A DNA stretch of 64,000 nt from Pedobacter ginsenosidimutans. Its GTDB lineage: Bacteria; Bacteroidota; Bacteroidia; Sphingobacteriales; Sphingobacteriaceae. The translations under genes were made by a program, and so were the position numbers. Of this stretch, positions 33,023 through 43,057 are shown piece by piece (the stretch's first letter is position 1; every line of letters begins with the position of its first letter). The DNA lies in NCBI RefSeq assembly GCF_001442625.1, contig NZ_LMZQ01000018.1, forward strand, positions 1 through 64,000. The letters are read 5' to 3'. The notes below the pieces were generated by a model. The model saw only the letters and a program-made list of their open reading frames with translations. It was not told the origin of the DNA and did not search any database.

Positions 33023-34147
33023 ATGACGAACAATTTACCCCTGACCGTTAAACGATCGATAGAATTATTGGGTCTGATGGCCATTGTTGCCGTTATGGTA
33101 ATCGGAAGAGATATTATCATGCCGATGTTGATGGCTTTTTTTATCAGCATTATGTTACTACCGGTGTATCGCTTTCTAAAAAGAAAAAAAATACCCGAAT
33201 CGTTAGCCATTATCTTATCTATTTTATTGGTAGCGCTCTTTGTAGCCTTAATTGTTTGGTTTTTTTCGAACCAGATTGGCATTTTGGTTAAAGATTTCCC
33301 GCAGATAAAAGCGAACGTAACACAGCATATCAATTCATTAAGCGATTGGATCAGTCGCATTACCCATTACGATGATAAACAGCAAAAAGCCTTCATAAAA
33401 ACTAAAAGCGACGATCTGATGAACATGGGTACCTCGCTTGCAGGTGGTGCTGCTGTTACCTTAAGTGGCATTTTTGTATTTATCGGTTTGTTGCCCATTT
33501 ATATTTATCTGATGCTTTTTTATAAAGACATTTTATTGCGCTTTATCTTTATGTGGTTTAAAACGGATGATCATCCAAAAGTGAAAGAAGCCATTTATGA
33601 AACCGAATCGATCATTAAAAGTTATCTGATCGGACTGTTAATTCAGATCACCTATATGACCATTTTATTGGGCGGAATATTGATGTTAATCGGTATAAAA
33701 CATGCTTTATTAATCGGGGTAATCTTTGCCATCTTAAACCTGATCCCTTATGTAGGTGCCTTAATTGGCAACTTAATAGGAGTGCTGCTTACGCTTACTT
33801 CATCGCAAGAATTATGGCCGGTAATTACCGTTTTAGGCGTAATTGCATTTGTTCAATTTTTAGATAACAACATACTTATGCCACGTATTGTGGGCTCTAA
33901 GGTAAAAATAAATGCCTTATTTGCCATCCTCGGGGTATTTATTGGTGGCAGTATAGCCGGGGTTTCGGGAATGTTCCTCGCATTACCTATTGTGGCTGTA
34001 CTCAAAATTGTATTCGATCGTACAGAGTCATTCAAACAATGGGGTGTATTACTTGGAGATGAACGTCCGGCTAAAAGCCCTATGACTTTCCCCAACTTTA
34101 GGAAGAAAAAACCAGTGGCTACTAAAACTGGAATAGAAAATGGATAG
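33023..34147 (+). CDS. AI-2E family (PerM/TqsA-type) membrane transporter
   Basis: The 374-residue protein has about eight membrane helices: a pair near residues 15-75 (GLMAIVAVMVIGRDIIMPMLMAF region), a central soluble part (95-140), then helices to about 345. The family signature includes NLIPYVGALIGNLIG near 238-252 and the late FLDNNILMPRIVGSKV segment. Family members export autoinducer-2 or ions; substrate for this one is unknown. The N terminus (MTNNLPLTVKRS) and length fit the family. It converges on the beta-barrel gene at 34300. Confidence 0.93.
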   Translation: MTNNLPLTVKRSIELLGLMAIVAVMVIGRDIIMPMLMAFFISIMLLPVYRFLKRKKIPESLAIILSILLVALFVALIVWFFSNQIGILVKDFPQIKANVTQHINSLSDWISRITHYDDKQQKAFIKTKSDDLMNMGTSLAGGAAVTLSGIFVFIGLLPIYIYLMLFYKDILLRFIFMWFKTDDHPKVKEAIYETESIIKSYLIGLLIQITYMTILLGGILMLIGIKHALLIGVIFAILNLIPYVGALIGNLIGVLLTLTSSQELWPVITVLGVIAFVQFLDNNILMPRIVGSKVKINALFAILGVFIGGSIAGVSGMFLALPIVAVLKIVFDRTESFKQWGVLLGDERPAKSPMTFPNFRKKKPVATKTGIENG

Positions 34148-34199
34148 GCTTGTGAAAATGGAGGATAGAAAATGTATTTAGTTCTGCGGCAATCAGTGT

Positions 34200-34239
34200 A
34201 ATCTGCGGGAGCAGTTGGTGCATGGTTTTCCCGCAGATT
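34200..34239. terminator. Hairpin between convergent genes
   Basis: AATCTGCGGGA (34200-34210) and its exact complement (34229-34239) form an 11-bp stem around an 18-base loop, midway between two convergent genes. The sequence also resembles a dispersed repeat family (CCGCAGATT...), so it may be a repeat that serves as bidirectional terminator. Confidence 0.5.
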
Positions 34240-34299
34240 TAAGAAGATAAACACAGACGATATTAATCTCTCTTCTTCGTGAAAAAATGTAAGCTAATC

Positions 34300-36939
34300 T
34301 TAACCTCCAAATTTACGCACTCTATAAATCAGTGATAACATAAAATACCTTCCCAATCGGTTCACTTGCCTATCTACAATTTCGTTATCGAATACATCTC
34401 TTGATATCCCTGAGTTCTGATCAAAAAGATCGAATCCTTCTACACGGATTGCAGCCATATCGTTCTTCATAAACTTATATTCCATCGATAAACGAAGTAA
34501 TGTTGGATTGCGCACCGCACTATTATCAAAACCTGAGTTAATCTGCTTGGTGAAATCGTAGCCCAGTGTAAGGTCTTTAAAGAAATAATTGCGGCCTTCT
34601 ATACCACACTCAAAACGGTTAGACTGGCGGTCGGTAAACGTATCATTCGAATATTTGGTCAGGTTTTGCGAATAAGAGGTTTCTACCTCAAAGTTGACAA
34701 TATCTTTCAGGTCCACTCTAAATTCGAGTTCCTGGCGCCAGGCCATATTACGCGCTTCTATTCTGCTATCATCGGTAAAAGTAATGTTGTTGTTCAACTG
34801 TCCCGAACCAGAGTAACCAATGGTAAACTTTCGCTCCGGCGAGAGCGGTTTACTAATATTGTAATCGCCTTGTAACGTGTAATATCCGTCTGTGTTAATG
34901 TAACTGGTACGCTGATTAACAGTGCCGGGTACACGCTCTTTAGTGGTTACAATCCTATCGTTAGTGCGTTCGTACTTGAAATTAGCCATGATCACTTTTC
35001 CTGCACTCCAATCTGCTTGTTTGTAATGGGCATTGATACTGTGGATAAATTCGGGCTTTAGATTAGGATTCCCCGTAACCACGTTCTGTAGGTTGGAATT
35101 GTCGGATATAGGTTGCAATTGTAAGAATCCAGGTTGGTTATTTCTTCCCCAATAATTTACATCCAGCGATTGCTGGTTAGAAAATTTATACGAAAACCGA
35201 CCAGAAGGAATGAGGTTAAAAGTACGGTTAACGGTTTCAATATTATTACTTAAATTTTGTCCCTGAAGTAAGGCTGGCTGTGTGTTTATGCCTAGGGTAT
35301 AGTTTAGCTTTTCGCCAATATACCTGTAATTTAACCCTATTTTATTGGTGATAAACTGGTAATCGTAAATGTTACTCAGTTTTGGGTTAAACACTTCATT
35401 GCCTTCAACTACGTTATAAGTATCTCTTAAATTATTCGTCGATGATCGGTTCCAACTGTAATTTACTTCTAAAAAGGTTTTTTTCCAAAGTGGCTCCATG
35501 TATGATGCCCCAATGTTAAGCCCTAAATTCCTATTGTTTTGATTGTTTAACAGGTTTTGCACTGAATCGACTCCTTTACCCTCGAAGTTGAAATACTTGT
35601 TATATACATTGCCAAAATTTTCGCCATTGGTATAATTGATGTTACCCCAAGAACTCAGGTTCCGGCCTTTCTTCAGAAATTTATGGTTATAAAATATGTT
35701 GGTACGGGCATTCAGGTTATTCGAATTACTTAAATTATTGCTTTCTCTTCGCGTAAACAAGGTATCCTGGGTAATGAGTGAGCTACCCGTATTATTACCA
35801 CTATTGGTATTGTAAGAAAAGTTTGGAGAAATTTTAAGGTAATTCATCGTATCTATTTTATACTCCAGATTACCGCCAAACCAATGGCTATAGTTATCGC
35901 TTTTGCTGTTGTTGCGGGCATCTTCAAGCCTGGTCAGCGGATTTTGTCCTGCATCTTGTAATACACTTTGTGTATAGGTAGAACTGATGGTGTTGTTTTT
36001 ATTGTTGTTAAAATTATATCCGGCATCTGCAGAGAGTTTGCTGTTAAACTCATTTTTATAATTAAGTCCGGCAACGTTTCTGGTGGTAATGCCATCGCCG
36101 CCACCACCACGCATATTGGCATTGGCCGAGGTGGCATCGAATGAAATCTGCTGCTCACCCTTCATGCTATTTCCCCGTATATTGGTATTATAGCGATCGG
36201 CATTGCCCAAACCTGCAGAGGCCCTGGCAAAATAGCCTTTCTTTTTATCTTCTTCAATGGTCAGGTTCAGCACCTTTTCCGGCCCACCTGTTTTAATACC
36301 TGTAAGTTTGGCCTGATCGCCATAATCGTCGATAAACTGAAGGTTTTTGATAATATCGGCAGGAAGATTTTTAATGGCTGTGGCTACATCTGTGCCAAAG
36401 AAATCTTTACCGTTAACACGTATTTTGGTTACAGGCGAACCCTGACTGGTTACATTCCCATCTTTGTCTACCTTAATGCCGGGTAGTTTTTTCAACACTT
36501 CATCAACCGCATCACCATCTCTAACCGGAAAGGCCCTGGCGCTAAAACTCACGGTATCTTCGGTTACTTTAACAGGAGGAACACCCGAAATCACTACGCC
36601 CTCCAGGGTGTTCGCTGATGGTTTAAGCCTGATGTCAGTGATGTTTAAAATATTACCCTTTTCGATCTGATACTGTTTAATAAAGGTATCGAAGCCGATA
36701 AAAGCTGCTGATAAGGTAAACTGTTTAGATTTAATTTTATCCAATGCAAATGTACCATCAGGATTGGCAGAGGTGCCTATACTGTCGGTACCAAATTTAA
36801 TCCTAACTACCGCACCGGGTAGTGGTAAACCTGCAGTATCTAACACTATACCCTTAACGGCATAATTTTGTGCATTACTGTTTGTAAAAAAACCTGCAAA
36901 GAGCAGAAATAGCAAAATCGATTTAGTAAAAGCCCTCAT
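34300..36939 (-). CDS. TonB-dependent-receptor-like outer membrane beta-barrel protein
   Basis: From the ATG at 36939 the product has 879 residues and a normal signal peptide (MRAFTKSILLFLLFAG, cleavage near SNAQ); upstream in-frame ATGs at 37005 and 36960 would add non-signal residues. A carboxypeptidase-regulatory-like domain follows (VKGIVLDTAGLPLPGAVVRI), then a plug-like region (VDEVLKKLPGIKVDKDGNVT and VRVNGKDFFG types) and a barrel with the terminal strand RYFMLSLIYRVRKFGG. It fits the outer membrane beta-barrel family with OMP_b-brl_3-type barrel. No SusD partner. Ligand unknown. Confidence 0.88.
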   Translation of the reverse strand: MRAFTKSILLFLLFAGFFTNSNAQNYAVKGIVLDTAGLPLPGAVVRIKFGTDSIGTSANPDGTFALDKIKSKQFTLSAAFIGFDTFIKQYQIEKGNILNITDIRLKPSANTLEGVVISGVPPVKVTEDTVSFSARAFPVRDGDAVDEVLKKLPGIKVDKDGNVTSQGSPVTKIRVNGKDFFGTDVATAIKNLPADIIKNLQFIDDYGDQAKLTGIKTGGPEKVLNLTIEEDKKKGYFARASAGLGNADRYNTNIRGNSMKGEQQISFDATSANANMRGGGGDGITTRNVAGLNYKNEFNSKLSADAGYNFNNNKNNTISSTYTQSVLQDAGQNPLTRLEDARNNSKSDNYSHWFGGNLEYKIDTMNYLKISPNFSYNTNSGNNTGSSLITQDTLFTRRESNNLSNSNNLNARTNIFYNHKFLKKGRNLSSWGNINYTNGENFGNVYNKYFNFEGKGVDSVQNLLNNQNNRNLGLNIGASYMEPLWKKTFLEVNYSWNRSSTNNLRDTYNVVEGNEVFNPKLSNIYDYQFITNKIGLNYRYIGEKLNYTLGINTQPALLQGQNLSNNIETVNRTFNLIPSGRFSYKFSNQQSLDVNYWGRNNQPGFLQLQPISDNSNLQNVVTGNPNLKPEFIHSINAHYKQADWSAGKVIMANFKYERTNDRIVTTKERVPGTVNQRTSYINTDGYYTLQGDYNISKPLSPERKFTIGYSGSGQLNNNITFTDDSRIEARNMAWRQELEFRVDLKDIVNFEVETSYSQNLTKYSNDTFTDRQSNRFECGIEGRNYFFKDLTLGYDFTKQINSGFDNSAVRNPTLLRLSMEYKFMKNDMAAIRVEGFDLFDQNSGISRDVFDNEIVDRQVNRLGRYFMLSLIYRVRKFGG

Positions 36940-37096
36940 GAATTTATTTGTGTGTGGCATAAAAGTACGGAGCAGCGCGTTAACCCTGTTCAGCGTAATC
37001 AACATGTTACTGATTTTGGCTGTTTTAGCTGTAAATGAGGTGTTTCCTTTGCTTTCTTTAGCCGATATATCAGGCTAAATAATAAGCCTTCTCGCG

Positions 37097-37112
37097 TCCG
37101 ATAGCTATCGGA
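37097..37112. repeat. Perfect 16-bp palindrome in intergenic DNA
   Basis: TCCGATAGCTATCGGA reads identically on both strands. It lies in the 690-base gap 36940-37626, which holds no gene. Such palindromes recur in Sphingobacteriaceae intergenic DNA as I recall. Confidence 0.6.
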
Positions 37113-37163
37113 TGACGATAATTGGAGGTGATTTCTATTAATGAAAGATTTCTAAAAATTGGG

Positions 37164-37270
37164 CGTCATTTCGACTGGAACGTAGTGGAATGGAGAAATC
37201 TTTGAACGATGTTAAAAGATCTCACTTCGATCGAGACGATAGTTGGAGGTGATTTATCCCTCAGCATGAC
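37164..37270. repeat. Dispersed intergenic repeat of the GTCATTTCGA...CATGAC type
   Basis: The element starts GTCATTTCGACTGGAACG, contains GGAGAAATC and AGATCTCACTTCGATCG, and ends AGCATGAC: a degenerate inverted pair of a family common in Bacteroidota intergenic DNA. After it, 37325-37420 is unusually GC-rich and resembles another dispersed repeat; the remainder to 37626 shows nothing I can name. Confidence 0.55.
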
Positions 37271-37626
37271 TGCACTTTAGGTTTTGCGTTTCAAAAAGAT
37301 TTGGAAATGAACGGACAATGATCCTTGGAGGCCTGCCGCCCCGCTCTTTGTTCCAAGTCCTCACCCTCATACTTCGGGTCTGCGGGCTTTGCACGCCGAT
37401 CGGGTTTAAGAACAATGGTTTGTATCGTAAAGCTAAAAATAAATAAAAAACTAGACACGATTTGCAATTGCAAAATGGCTAAACCAGTTCACAAATCCAG
37501 GCCAACAAAAACCTGTAAAGTTAATCTGCGGTGATCTGCAAAATCAGCGGGAAATATTTGGGTAAAGTGAGCTATAAGGCAAAAAATAATCAGTTATATA
37601 CATGATTCATATTGATTTTTGAGAAA

Positions 37627-37812
37627 TCAATTGTCCTTCAGTACTACATTCCGGCCAAGGGTTTTAAACCGAACAGCATTGTCTTGTTCTACAGTAATGG
37701 TAATATGGCCTGTTTTACTCGTGTTTATATCGCTTACCTTGCCAGACTTACCGATATGCGTCCCTTTAACCACAACACAGTAGTCGCCATCTTTTAAATT
37801 TGTTGTTTCCAT
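37627..37812 (-). CDS. Small KOW-like protein
   Basis: The 61-residue protein reads METTNLKDGDYCVVVKGTHI and continues GKSGKVSDINTSKTGHITIT. The G.HIGKSGKV segment resembles a KOW motif, the small RNA- or protein-binding beta fold of ribosomal L24 and NusG. It has no signal peptide. It follows the membrane-protein gene at 37821-38084 after 8 bases on the same strand, so the two form an operon. Function unknown. Confidence 0.65.
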   Translation of the reverse strand: METTNLKDGDYCVVVKGTHIGKSGKVSDINTSKTGHITITVEQDNAVRFKTLGRNVVLKDN

Positions 37813-37820
37813 TTTAGTTT

Positions 37821-38084
37821 TTACAGGTTTGAGTTTACATCTGAACCCCGTAATTTTATTTCAGCATTTAATTGACTTAATTTAATTGCAACGGGTAACC
37901 AAGCTAGCATACATCCGGGAATAACAGCAAGGAGTACAAAGTTCTGTCTTTTAATAATCAGGTATAAAAGTGCAGCGAACAACAGCAGCATCACAACAGC
38001 ACTTCCAATTAACAGGCCACTCAGTTGTTTTTTCTGTTTATTTAATTCGGTTAGGCTAAGTTCGGATAGTTTGTTGTTTTTCAT
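37821..38084 (-). CDS. Small two-helix membrane protein
   Basis: The 87-residue product begins with a charged helix (KLSELSLTELNKQKKQ), then two membrane helices (about 23-45, LLIGSAVVMLLLFAALLYLII, quoted in part, and 50-68) and a charged tail. No family recognised. It is the first gene of a two-gene unit with the KOW-like gene. Its promoter lies in the 194-base region shared divergently with the GH2 gene. Confidence 0.6.
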   Translation of the reverse strand: MKNNKLSELSLTELNKQKKQLSGLLIGSAVVMLLLFAALLYLIIKRQNFVLLAVIPGCMLAWLPVAIKLSQLNAEIKLRGSDVNSNL

Positions 38085-38278
38085 AGCAGATGCGTTAGGG
38101 TTATTAGTAAAATTATTAAATTTTTAATATCCTGAACAATGAAAAATGTAAAATGCTGGTTATCCAGTCTCATCTAAGCACAAATTCCATTATCTTGTAA
38201 ACGTTCTGTTTAATAAATCTAAAACCATTATTTTTGGTTGAATACTGATGTTGTTTTAATGCTAATACCAAATATATC

Positions 38279-41032
38279 ATGATCAAAAGATTAATATCTT
38301 TATTGTTGCCATTGATTTCTTTCGTGGGCTTTTCGCAGGAAACTACTAAAACTTATCTTTCCGGAACAGATAAAGACCATACCAAACAATGGGATTTTTA
38401 TTGTACTGCCGGTCGTAAAAGCGGCATATGGACTAAAATACCTGTACCATCTAACTGGGAATTACAGGGTTTTGGAAGTTACAACTATGGGCACGATAAA
38501 GTTAAAGCCAGCGAACAGGGCATTTACCGTTATGAATTTCCGATGGGTAAAATAATAGGGAAAAAAGTGTTCCTGGTTTTTGAAGGCGCTATGACCGATA
38601 CTAAGGTTAGTATTAACGGAAAGCTGGCCGGAGATCTGCACCAGGGCGGGTTTTATCGGTTTAAATATGATATTACCACACTATTAAAACCCGACCAGAA
38701 GAACCTATTGGAAGTTACGGTTGATAAAGTATCGGCAAATGCATCGATTAATAAAGCAGAAAGAACGAGCGATTTTTGGATTTTTGGTGGCATCTTCCGT
38801 CCGGTTTACCTCGAAACTGTACCAAACAAATTTATAGAAAGAGTTGCGGTTAATGCTAAGGCCGATGGAACTTTTCAGCTTGATGTTTATGGTCAGAATT
38901 TGGACGCAGATGATATTCTTGAAGCCCAGGTGAAAAAATTAACTGGCGAAAATGTGGGAAAAGCATTTGCTGTAAAGGCGAATTTAGAGAATGGTATGCA
39001 GACCCTTAAGGCTACATTCTCAAACCCTTTATTATGGAGCAGTGAATTTCCCAATTTATATCAGGTGGTGGTGCGGATCAAAAATAAACAGAAAATTATT
39101 CATCAGGTAAAACAAAAGTTCGGTTTTAGAACGCTTGAACTGCGTAATGGCGACGGTTTTTATGTTAATGGTTCGAAAATGATTTTAAAAGGTGTTAACC
39201 GCCACAGCTTTTGGCCCGAAAGCGGACGTACCTTAAGCCGTGAGGTGCACTTGATGGATGTGAGGTTAATGAAAGAAATGAACATGAACGCCGTTCGCAT
39301 GTCGCATTATCCACCCGATGCAGAATTTTTGGATATTTGCGACTCCTTAGGATTGTATGTGATTAATGAATTAACGGGCTGGCAGGCAAAATACGATAAC
39401 ACAATAGGGCACAGGCTCGTAAAAGAACTTGTAATCAGAGATGTAAACCATCCATCTATTATTTTTTGGGCCAATGGCAATGAGGGAGGTTTTAATACCG
39501 ATCTTGATAATGATTATGCCTTATACGATCCGCAGAAACGTACCGTAATTCACCCATGGGAGAAATTTAACGGAACCGATACCAAACATTACCCAGATTA
39601 TAATTATATGGTTAAGGCCGCTACTTCAGGACAGGAGGTTTTCTTTCCGACTGAATTTATGCACGCGCTTTATGATGGTGGCGCTGGTGCGGCTTTGGAT
39701 GATTTCTGGAATCAGATGCTGATTCACCCGCATGGTGCCGGTGGTTTTATTTGGGCTTTGGTGGATGAAAACGTAATCCGCACAGATAAAAACGGTATTT
39801 ATGATGGTGATGGAAACCATGCCCCTGATGGAATTGTTGGCCCACATCGCGAAAAGGAAGCCAGTTTTTATACCATAAAAGAGATATGGTCTCCGGTTTT
39901 TGTCGATCTGCCAAAAATTGATCGGGATTTTAATGGTAAAATCGCGGTCGAGAACCGATTCAATTTTACCGATCTTGATCAATGCACTTTTAAATGGAAA
40001 TTGCTTAGTTTCCCACAGGCTAACACAGCGGGCACAAAAGCTATTGTAAATACCAGTGGAGCAACGGTTTATAAGCTTAAACCTGGCGCAAAAGGTACGC
40101 TTGATCTGGCTTTGCCAAAATCGTGGACACAAAGTGATGCCTTATATTTAACCGCTTATGGAACTGATAAGAAGGAAATATTTACCTGGAGCTGGCCAAT
40201 AAAAACTGCCCGCTTGATTGCAGAGAAGCGAGAAACTACTCTGTCCAATTCAGTAGTAAAAGCCGAAGAAACTAACCAGTCGCTCCTGATTAAACAGGAT
40301 GGTATGAGCTACTATTTTGAAAAGGCAACGGGTTATCTGGAGAAAGTTGTTAAAGGGAATACCATTATTTCTTTGTCAAAAGGCCCTGTGTTGGCTGGTG
40401 TAAATACCGAATTGAAAAATTTCAGCCATAAAGCAGAAGGAGCAAAGTATATCGTTGAATCTGATTATCAGGGTGCTGGTAATTTGCATGCGAAGTGGAC
40501 ATTTGAAACCGGAAAGCTGGTAAAACTCGAATATCAATTTAACCAACAGGGCGATGCTGATTTTATGGGTATTACCTTTAATTATCCCGAGGATAAAATT
40601 ACCGGAATAAAATACCTTGGCCGTGGCCCGTACCGGGTTTGGAAAAACAGGTTAAAAGGGCAGCAGTTTGGAGTTTGGCATAAGGATTACAATAATTCGA
40701 TTACCGGCGAAACCTGGGGTTACCCTGAGTTTAAAGGTTATCATGCCGAAGTGAACTGGGTAACTGTAGAAAATAAAGAAGCCTCATTTACGGTTTATAT
40801 ACCCGATCAGGATACTTATCTGCAAATGTTCAGGCCTGCCCGTGAAGCTGCGGCATTAAGCAACAATAATGTAGAGCCCGCTTTTCCAGAAGGGAATATC
40901 GGTTTCTTAAAAGGGATAAGTGCCATCGGGACCAAGTTTCAGTCGGCTTTATTATTGGGACCTCAAAGCCAGAAAAACAAGACAGATGGAAAAACTTTTA
41001 AGGGGACACTATTATTTGATTTTGGAAAATAA
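38279..41032 (+). CDS. Exported glycoside hydrolase family 2 enzyme (beta-galactosidase-like)
   Basis: The 917-residue protein has a signal peptide (cleavage near VGFSQ) and the GH2 layout: sugar-binding jelly roll (about 35-180, with DKVKASEQGIYRYEF), an immunoglobulin-like domain (185-285) and a TIM barrel. In the barrel, LKGVNRHSFWPESGR and MSHYPPD precede the acid/base Glu402 in WANGNEGG; Glu459 in FPTEF is a likely nucleophile. The C-terminal 300 residues match the beta-sandwich of large beta-galactosidases. It hydrolyses a beta-linked glycoside, most likely a galactoside, but substrate is not certain. A TATTTTTG -7 element at 38229-38236 may serve it. The signal peptide places it outside the cytoplasm. 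Confidence 0.92.
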   Translation: MIKRLISLLLPLISFVGFSQETTKTYLSGTDKDHTKQWDFYCTAGRKSGIWTKIPVPSNWELQGFGSYNYGHDKVKASEQGIYRYEFPMGKIIGKKVFLVFEGAMTDTKVSINGKLAGDLHQGGFYRFKYDITTLLKPDQKNLLEVTVDKVSANASINKAERTSDFWIFGGIFRPVYLETVPNKFIERVAVNAKADGTFQLDVYGQNLDADDILEAQVKKLTGENVGKAFAVKANLENGMQTLKATFSNPLLWSSEFPNLYQVVVRIKNKQKIIHQVKQKFGFRTLELRNGDGFYVNGSKMILKGVNRHSFWPESGRTLSREVHLMDVRLMKEMNMNAVRMSHYPPDAEFLDICDSLGLYVINELTGWQAKYDNTIGHRLVKELVIRDVNHPSIIFWANGNEGGFNTDLDNDYALYDPQKRTVIHPWEKFNGTDTKHYPDYNYMVKAATSGQEVFFPTEFMHALYDGGAGAALDDFWNQMLIHPHGAGGFIWALVDENVIRTDKNGIYDGDGNHAPDGIVGPHREKEASFYTIKEIWSPVFVDLPKIDRDFNGKIAVENRFNFTDLDQCTFKWKLLSFPQANTAGTKAIVNTSGATVYKLKPGAKGTLDLALPKSWTQSDALYLTAYGTDKKEIFTWSWPIKTARLIAEKRETTLSNSVVKAEETNQSLLIKQDGMSYYFEKATGYLEKVVKGNTIISLSKGPVLAGVNTELKNFSHKAEGAKYIVESDYQGAGNLHAKWTFETGKLVKLEYQFNQQGDADFMGITFNYPEDKITGIKYLGRGPYRVWKNRLKGQQFGVWHKDYNNSITGETWGYPEFKGYHAEVNWVTVENKEASFTVYIPDQDTYLQMFRPAREAAALSNNNVEPAFPEGNIGFLKGISAIGTKFQSALLLGPQSQKNKTDGKTFKGTLLFDFGK

Positions 41033-41095
41033 GCGTTTTGATCCCTAGGTTAAAACAGGACAGCAGAATCCTATTTAATCCGTATTTTTAACGAT

Positions 41096-42100
41096 ATGAA
41101 GATTGTATTTTTTTCTGCGAAGCCTTACGACCGCGAATTTTTTGAAAGCTGTAATAAACATTATGATTTTGAATTAGAATTTTGGGAAACTCATCTGGGA
41201 CCTCATATTGCCGACGCGATAAAAGTAGGTACTGATGCCGTTTGTGTATTTGTGAACGATAAACTAACAGCTGATGTAATAGCCATACTGGCGCAAAAAG
41301 GGGTGAAAGTTATTGCTTTGCGTTGTGCTGGCTTTAACAATGTAGAGCTGGATGCTGCCAAACAATACGGAATTCGCGTTTGCCGCGTTCCGGCATATTC
41401 GCCACAGGCTGTTGCAGAACATGCAGTAGCCATGTTGCTTACGCTAAACCGTAAAACCCATAAGGCCTATAACCGCGTGCGTGAACAGAATTTTTCGCTT
41501 TCAGGTTTAATGGGTTTCAATCTTTTTGGCAAAACAGTAGGGGTAATCGGCACAGGAAAAATTGGCGCTGCTTTCTGTAAAATTATGCTTGGTTTTGGCT
41601 GTACTGTACTGGCTTCAGATCCTTTTGTGAGTAAATCATTACAAAGTGCGGGAGTAAAATATTTGCCTTTTCATGAAGTAATAAAAGAAGCCGATATTAT
41701 TTCGCTGCATTGCCCGCTTACACCAGAAAACCATTATTTGATTGGATCAAATAGCTTATCGACGATGAAAAAAGGTGTTACGCTGATCAATACAAGTAGA
41801 GGCGGATTGATTAATACACGTGAAGTGATTGAAGCACTAAAAACAGGTCAGCTTGCGGCACTGGGAATTGATGTGTATGAGCAGGAAGAACAACTCTTTT
41901 TTAAAGATCTTTCCGGAAGTATTATTGGTGATGATGATATTCAGCGACTAATTAGTTTTCCGAATGTTTTGGTTACCGGGCATCAGGCTTTTTTTACACA
42001 AGAAGCCCTGGCAGAAATTGCAGCGTCTACCCTAAAAACGGTTAAAATGTTGTTGGAAGATAATGTTGAAGAGATAGTTTCGGATGCAATATTGGTGTAA
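41096..42100 (+). CDS. D-2-hydroxyacid dehydrogenase, probable D-lactate dehydrogenase
   Basis: The 334-residue protein is a full D-isomer-specific 2-hydroxyacid dehydrogenase: substrate segment RCAGFNNVELDAA, NAD site VIGTGKIGAAF, catalytic-type Arg in INTSRGGLIN, Glu in YEQEEQ and His in TGHQAFFTQEA. The pattern and KPYDREFFE start match the LdhA group that reduces pyruvate to D-lactate. No signal peptide. It follows the GH2 gene by 63 bases; the two may share a transcript but the functional link is weak. Confidence 0.93.
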   Translation: MKIVFFSAKPYDREFFESCNKHYDFELEFWETHLGPHIADAIKVGTDAVCVFVNDKLTADVIAILAQKGVKVIALRCAGFNNVELDAAKQYGIRVCRVPAYSPQAVAEHAVAMLLTLNRKTHKAYNRVREQNFSLSGLMGFNLFGKTVGVIGTGKIGAAFCKIMLGFGCTVLASDPFVSKSLQSAGVKYLPFHEVIKEADIISLHCPLTPENHYLIGSNSLSTMKKGVTLINTSRGGLINTREVIEALKTGQLAALGIDVYEQEEQLFFKDLSGSIIGDDDIQRLISFPNVLVTGHQAFFTQEALAEIAASTLKTVKMLLEDNVEEIVSDAILV

Positions 42101-42176
42101 CAAGGTAGAGGAACAAACGCAAGGAGTTTTTGAGAAGCTGATCTCATCAAAATCTCCATGCGCGCATTGTTGCTAT

Positions 42177-42977
42177 TTAATAATATGAAGTATTAAGGTT
42201 GCTGTTCTGCTTTTCTGCGGCCTCGATAGGGGCATAGTTAGAAAGAATAAGTGCCTCCCCTTTTTTAATGCATACATCATGCTCAAAATGTACAGATGGA
42301 CTTCCGTCAGCAGTTCTGATCGTCCAGCCGTCTTCATCTAGAAACACATCTTTTTTGCCCATATTTATCATAGGTTCTATGGCCAGCACCAGGTTTTCTC
42401 TTAAGAGTAAACCGTTACCTTTTCGACCATAATTCGGCACCTGTGGATCTTCGTGCATATCTTTACCCAAGCCATGGCCTACCAGATCTCTTACTACGCC
42501 GTAACCCTGCTTTTCGTTATGACTTTGGATTGCTGCACCAATATCGCCAATGCGTTTGCCCACAACAGCTTCTTTAATTCCAAGAAAAAGCGATTCTTTA
42601 GTTGTTTTTACCAGGTTTAGTACCGCTGGCGATACTTCGCCGATGATAAAGGTATAAGCATGATCGCCGTGAAAACCGTTTTTTATGGTACCCACATCTA
42701 CTGAGATAATATCGCCATCTTTCAGCTCATCTTTAGTCGGAAAGCCATGTACAACCACATCGTTTACCGAGGTAATAATATGAAATGGAAAACCATTATA
42801 GTTGTAAAATGAAGGTACGGCGCCATTATCGAGTATAAATTCGTTGGCTATTCTATCAATTTCAAGAGTTGTAATGCCTGGCTTTAATATTTTAGCTACT
42901 TCTGCAAGGGTATCGCTCACCAGTAGGGCACTGATCTGCATCAGTTCTACTTCTTCGTTGGTTTTATATAAAATCAT
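42177..42977 (-). CDS. map: Type I methionine aminopeptidase
   Basis: The 266-residue protein matches MetAP type Ia: metal ligands in VDVGTIKNGFHGDHAYT, the HGLGKDMHEDPQVPN segment with the conserved His, NLVLAIEPMI with the conserved Glu, and VHFEHDVCI with the last Glu/His pair. It removes the initiator methionine of nascent proteins in the cytoplasm. Length is normal, with a short C-terminal tail (EKQNSNLNTSYY). It stands alone here, not beside ribosomal genes, so it may be a second copy. Confidence 0.96.
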   Translation of the reverse strand: MILYKTNEEVELMQISALLVSDTLAEVAKILKPGITTLEIDRIANEFILDNGAVPSFYNYNGFPFHIITSVNDVVVHGFPTKDELKDGDIISVDVGTIKNGFHGDHAYTFIIGEVSPAVLNLVKTTKESLFLGIKEAVVGKRIGDIGAAIQSHNEKQGYGVVRDLVGHGLGKDMHEDPQVPNYGRKGNGLLLRENLVLAIEPMINMGKKDVFLDEDGWTIRTADGSPSVHFEHDVCIKKGEALILSNYAPIEAAEKQNSNLNTSYY

Positions 42978-43057
42978 TGCCGCAAATTTAGCAAAAGAAG
43001 CGGAAAGGAAAAAAGACGAAGAGTTGAATAATAAAGGACTGAATATTAGTAGCTAAA

